A DNA stretch of 16,378 nucleotides. It comes from Bacillota bacterium (GTDB taxonomy: Bacteria > Bacillota > Clostridia > Tissierellales > Sedimentibacteraceae). Of the stretch, positions 14,155 through 16,378 are shown piece after piece; within the stretch, counting starts at the first letter, position 1; the number at the start of each line of letters is the position of its first letter. Location of the stretch: assembly GCA_029239575.1 (NCBI GenBank), contig JARBUP010000034.1:1-16378 (forward strand). The letters run 5' to 3'. A program made the position numbers and the translations under genes. The notes beneath the pieces were generated by a model. It worked only from the letters and a program-made list of their open reading frames with translations. It had not been told where the DNA came from and did not search any database.

Positions 14155-14183
14155 TTTACAAATTAAATATCATCAGCTATAAT
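14155..14183 (+). promoter_or_regulatory. promoter of tRNA-Leu
   Basis: TTTACA (14155-14160), a 17-base spacer and a perfect TATAAT (14178-14183). Transcription would start near 14190, about 12 bases before the mature 5' end. Confidence 0.75.
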
Positions 14184-14201
14184 AATAAAGCGCTTAACAA
14201 T

Positions 14202-14284
14202 GCGGTTGTGGCGGAACGGCAGACGCACTAGCTTGAGGGGCTAGCGAATGTATATTCGTGGGGGTTCAAATCCCCCCGACCGCA
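14202..14284 (+). tRNA. tRNA-Leu (anticodon GAG)
   Basis: A complete type II cloverleaf can be drawn. The acceptor stem is GCGGTTG with CGACCGC (one G-T pair). A short D stem GCG/CGC follows. The anticodon stem CTAGC/GCTAG encloses the loop TTGAGGG with anticodon GAG. A long variable arm (GAAT/ATTC), typical of leucine tRNA, precedes the T stem GGGGG/CCCCC with loop TTCAAAT. The discriminator base is A (14284), as expected for leucine. The 3' CCA is not encoded (CTA follows), so it is added after transcription. Anticodon GAG reads CUC and CUU codons. Confidence 0.95.
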
Positions 14285-14293
14285 CTACTATGT

Positions 14294-14326
14294 AAAAAAA
14301 ATACCTACTTTGTAGGTATTTTTTTT
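14294..14326. terminator. bidirectional terminator between tRNA-Leu and the amidase gene
   Basis: Bases 14294-14308 and 14312-14326 form a 15-bp stem (core TACCTAC/GTAGGTA, 3-base loop) flanked by an A-run on the left and a T-run on the right. It begins 10 bases past the tRNA and can stop the tRNA transcript from the left and the convergent amidase transcript from the right. Confidence 0.9.
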
Positions 14327-14384
14327 TACCATAATTGTTCAATGTTCATTGTAAAACTTACACTGTTCACTGACTTTTCAGTAT

Positions 14385-15155
14385 TTACACTACAACATAA
14401 CGTGAATGCACATATCCTGTTGTTCCATTATATCTTATATTGTACCATTCACCACTTTTTCCCAAAATTATAAGTTTCGCGCCATTAGGAGCCCTTCCTA
14501 TAACAGGTGCTGTTAAAGATGGTCCGCTTCTTATATTCAAATATCCACTTTGAAGTGTAACTGTTCCTGTTTGGCCATTTGATGGCGTAGTTGGTGTTGT
14601 TGGCGTAGTTGGTGTTGTTGGAACAGATGAATTTGAAAAATATTGTACTACAGACCTAGCTAATGTTTGACCAATTGTACTGATATTATTTTTAATCCAG
14701 TTTGCATCTTCTAAGTTGTCATGATATGCTACTTCAACTAAAACTGAAGGAGCTCTTGTCCTTGATACTTCCCCTAAACTTGTTGTAGGCGTTGTTTTTA
14801 CCAATGCTGGGTTAGGGTAAATAGTTTTAAAATTATTAACAATAATGTCAGCAAATCTTTTTCCATTTGTACTTGCTGGATAATAGAATGCAATTGTTCC
14901 TCTGTTTTGACCTTCTTGGCCTTCTCCAGAGGCATTAGAATGCACTGCTAAATGCAAATCGTAATTCCCTGCATTAGATTGCCTGATAGATGAACCAGCC
15001 GTCATATCAGGAGTATTCCTTGCATATTGAATATTATTTGCTTGTAAAACAGGAATCATTGCATCTACAATTAAATTCATATATTGCTCTTCTGTTCCAC
15101 CATTTACAAATTGATTAAATTGTTGCGTCGATGGGCTTAAATATATAGTAGGCAT
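14385..15155 (-). CDS. N-acetylmuramoyl-L-alanine amidase (Amidase_3-like) with C-terminal SH3 domain
   Basis: This is a predicted peptidoglycan hydrolase cutting the bond between N-acetylmuramic acid and L-alanine. The Amidase_3 domain covers residues 1-175, a Thr-Pro linker follows (about 178-192), and a bacterial SH3 domain ends the protein (YLNIRSGPS to WYNIRYNGTTGYVHSRYV). Likely active-site residues are E22 or E23 in GGTEEQYM, H72 in LAVHSNAS and E141 in VLVEVAYHDN. The usual GHGG zinc histidine is replaced by the segment YLSPSTQQFN. I chose the ATG at 15153-15155 because GGAGG lies 5 bases before it; an in-frame ATG four codons upstream overlaps that site. The 256-aa protein has no signal peptide, as with CwlC-type mother-cell lysis or phage-derived amidases. 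A sporulation-like promoter may lie upstream (15198-15225). Confidence 0.85.
   Translation of the reverse strand: MPTIYLSPSTQQFNQFVNGGTEEQYMNLIVDAMIPVLQANNIQYARNTPDMTAGSSIRQSNAGNYDLHLAVHSNASGEGQEGQNRGTIAFYYPASTNGKRFADIIVNNFKTIYPNPALVKTTPTTSLGEVSRTRAPSVLVEVAYHDNLEDANWIKNNISTIGQTLARSVVQYFSNSSVPTTPTTPTTPTTPSNGQTGTVTLQSGYLNIRSGPSLTAPVIGRAPNGAKLIILGKSGEWYNIRYNGTTGYVHSRYVVV
14584..14619 (-). repeat. two tandem 18-base repeats encoding the Thr-Pro linker
   Basis: The 18-base unit GGCGTAGTTGGTGTTGTT (plus strand) occurs twice without change, followed by a partial third copy. On the coding strand it gives repeated TTP units in the linker between amidase and SH3 domain. Such repeats can change copy number and so linker length. 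Confidence 0.8.
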
Positions 15156-15197
15156 ATTTACCTCCATTTCGAAATAGTTCAGAATCTCTGATTAATT

Positions 15198-15225
15198 TAT
15201 TTTATGATAATTAGTTAATTCTGTT
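15198..15225 (-). promoter_or_regulatory. possible sigma-K-like promoter of the amidase gene
   Basis: On the minus strand AACA (15222-15225), a 15-base spacer and CATAAAATA (15198-15206). This matches the Bacillus sigma-K pattern mACm, 16 bases, CATAnnnTA except for one base of spacing. The region is very AT-rich, so chance is a real alternative. Confidence 0.35.
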
Positions 15226-15272
15226 CTTAATTTTTAATAACTTATTAACAAAACTATTATTTATATGTATTG

Positions 15273-15302
15273 TACCTAATTGTATTTTTCAAACATATAA
15301 TA
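15273..15302 (+). promoter_or_regulatory. possible promoter of the PdaC/DUF3298-like gene
   Basis: CATATAATA (15294-15302) contains a perfect TATAAT (15296-15301) and also fits the sigma-K -10 pattern CATAnnnTA, with TACC (15273-15276) 17 bases upstream. No good TTGACA-like box is at the right distance for sigma-A. Either reading is uncertain. Confidence 0.35.
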
Positions 15303-15340
15303 GTTATAACAATTAAATATTTTATAAAGGAGGGCTTTTT

Positions 15341-16090
15341 TTGGTAAATAAAATATATGATTTTTTAAAAAACAACTTATTTATAATTATATTCTTAAGT
15401 TGCATATGTATTGTAATATTTTCATTTGCAATAATTTACAAAAGCCAAATAGTAATTTCTCCATACCAATCCAATGATATAATTACAAAAACTTATTTGA
15501 CGACAAATGAAAAATATGATATAGAAATTTATTATCCTTCAACAAAATACAAAACTGTAAATAAAGAAATTATAACTTTAATAAATCCATACATAGAAAA
15601 GCTAAAAGTAGACACTAAATATTTTGTTCCTGTAAATATAAATGATAAATTTAAATTAAAAATTAATTATGAATTAAGAAGAGTAAACAAGAATATTGTA
15701 TCAATTGTTTTAAAATCAAATTATTCATATGGAAATTCTTTAAACTCTATAGAAATAACATCTGTCACTTATAATTTAAACACTGAAAAGAAACTTTTAT
15801 TAAATGACTTTTTTGATGAACGTTTCGCATATATCAAATTTTTATGCGATGAATCTAAAAGTGCTTTATTAAACAATAAAACCATAAGTGAAAAAACACT
15901 TAAATTTTTCTTAGATGATATATCTAATAGTTATCAGAACAGTTTTGACAGCTATGCATTTTCAGATACACATGTATGCATTTATTATAATGCTAACAAG
16001 CTTTCTTCAAAATATAATGACATTTATGAAATTAAAATACCTTGGGAAAATGTAAAACATTTATTAAAAGAAAATATTATATTTAAATGA
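15341..16090 (+). CDS. membrane-anchored PdaC/DUF3298-like (RsiV-type fold) protein
   Basis: This 249-aa protein has one N-terminal membrane span (about residues 12-33) and an extracytoplasmic domain. The latter resembles the PdaC N-terminal (DUF4163) plus DUF3298 pair found in the anti-sigma factor RsiV and in front of PdaC deacetylase. Supporting segments are IEIYYPSTKYKTVNKEI, SYGNSLNSIEITSVTYNL, KKLLLNDFFD and the late YAFSDTHVCIYYNANKLS, ending in IKIPWENVKHLL. There is no deacetylase catalytic domain and no lipobox that I trust. In RsiV this fold binds lysozyme; a similar role here is a guess. The start is TTG at 15341, with AGGAGG 7-8 bases upstream. It is divergent to the amidase gene with a 185-base gap, and a structured element begins directly after its stop codon. 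Confidence 0.75.
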   Translation: MVNKIYDFLKNNLFIIIFLSCICIVIFSFAIIYKSQIVISPYQSNDIITKTYLTTNEKYDIEIYYPSTKYKTVNKEIITLINPYIEKLKVDTKYFVPVNINDKFKLKINYELRRVNKNIVSIVLKSNYSYGNSLNSIEITSVTYNLNTEKKLLLNDFFDERFAYIKFLCDESKSALLNNKTISEKTLKFFLDDISNSYQNSFDSYAFSDTHVCIYYNANKLSSKYNDIYEIKIPWENVKHLLKENIIFK

Positions 16091-16319
16091 AACTTCGTGA
16101 TACGCAGTCTCATTCACCAATTTATTTGCTCGTTACAAATCGCATAAATTTGGTGCTCATTGCGTTTGAATTACCTACAATTTCTCCCTCCCTACGGTCA
16201 AGAAATTGGGTAAATCATAATCGTTGCGGTTGACCTACCATCAATTTGAACTTCACTATAGCTCGTACATATTGGGTTAGTCATACAAAAAGGGCAAGCC
16301 GTGAAAATATTCACGGCTT
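16091..16319. repeat. structured intergenic element, possible dispersed repeat or ncRNA
   Basis: No convincing gene occupies 16091-16378. Three hairpins follow one another. First, ACGCA (16102-16106) with TGCGT (16161-16165) encloses CACCAATTTAT (16115-16125) with ATAAATTTGGTG (16144-16155). Second, TTACC..CAATTTCT (16171-16185) pairs with AGAAATTGGGTAA (16201-16213). Third, AAGCCGTGAA (16296-16305) pairs perfectly with TTCACGGCTT (16310-16319) around a 4-base loop. By hand count 16091-16280 is about 39% GC, well above the surrounding intergenic DNA. The remaining bases to 16378 are AT-rich with no clear feature. The strand is unknown. Confidence 0.5.
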
Positions 16320-16378
16320 AAGGCAAAAAATTTAAGAGGCATTTATAAATTCTTAATTTACAAATGTATTTACATTAT

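Noticed and set aside
14258..14473. Plus-strand open frame starting inside the tRNA
   Set aside because: It starts in the tRNA T arm, crosses a strong terminator and ends inside the amidase gene, so it cannot be a real gene.
16087..16233. 48-codon plus-strand frame overlapping the preceding stop codon (ATGA)
   Set aside because: It has no Shine-Dalgarno site and lies wholly within the hairpin-rich element; the base pairing explains the sequence better than a protein does.
16296..16319. Perfect 10-bp hairpin as a terminator for the preceding gene
   Set aside because: It lies more than 200 bases past the stop codon and has no T-run on the plus strand and only a distant T-run on the minus strand.

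Overview
The window is strongly AT-rich and reads as the chromosome of an anaerobic, spore-forming member of the Clostridia. The evidence is a clostridial-type Rnf operon (order rnfC-D-G-E-A-B), bofA, a [FeFe]-hydrogenase-like protein, a TSCPD protein and Gram-positive Shine-Dalgarno sites (GGAGG) in front of most genes. A Sedimentibacter/Tissierellales-like host is my guess only; no marker in the window settles it. Nearly all genes are on the minus strand. Only the tRNA and the last gene are on the plus strand.

Reading in the direction of minus-strand transcription (right to left): a cytoplasmic Amidase_3/SH3 peptidoglycan amidase (14385-15155) stands divergent to a membrane-anchored PdaC/DUF3298-type protein (15341-16090). 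A tRNA-Leu(GAG) (14202-14284, plus strand) with its own promoter and a bidirectional terminator comes next. Back to back with the tRNA promoter is the promoter of a five-gene operon (13992 down to 10919): a DRTGG protein, an RsbW-like ATPase, a [FeFe]-hydrogenase-like iron-sulfur protein, a second DRTGG protein and a PHP-domain protein, closed by a terminator. A stand-alone HATPase protein follows (10307-10846). I read this set as a redox or H2 signalling module. In clusters I recall from other Clostridia it precedes the electron-bifurcating hydrogenase genes, whereas here it precedes rnf.

The rnfCDGEAB operon (10110 down to 5059) encodes the membrane ferredoxin:NAD+ oxidoreductase and ends in a strong terminator. 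The U-tract of that terminator overlaps the -35 box of a consensus promoter driving a two-gene NAD-salvage operon: a nicotinamidase-like hydrolase, then nicotinate phosphoribosyltransferase. Then come a short aromatic-acid-exporter-like membrane protein, a TSCPD protein with a consensus promoter, bofA with a sigma-E-like promoter, an unannotated 49-aa membrane protein with a TTG start and its own promoter, and the 5' two thirds or more of an Orn/Lys/Arg decarboxylase-family gene cut by the window edge. bofA beside this decarboxylase type matches the bofA-yaaO-tmk neighbourhood of Bacillus.

The last ~290 bases (16091-16378) hold no convincing gene. They contain a relatively GC-rich segment with three successive hairpins that looks like a dispersed repeat or structured RNA. 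The least-described parts of the window are the hydrogenase-like signalling module and this right-edge element.
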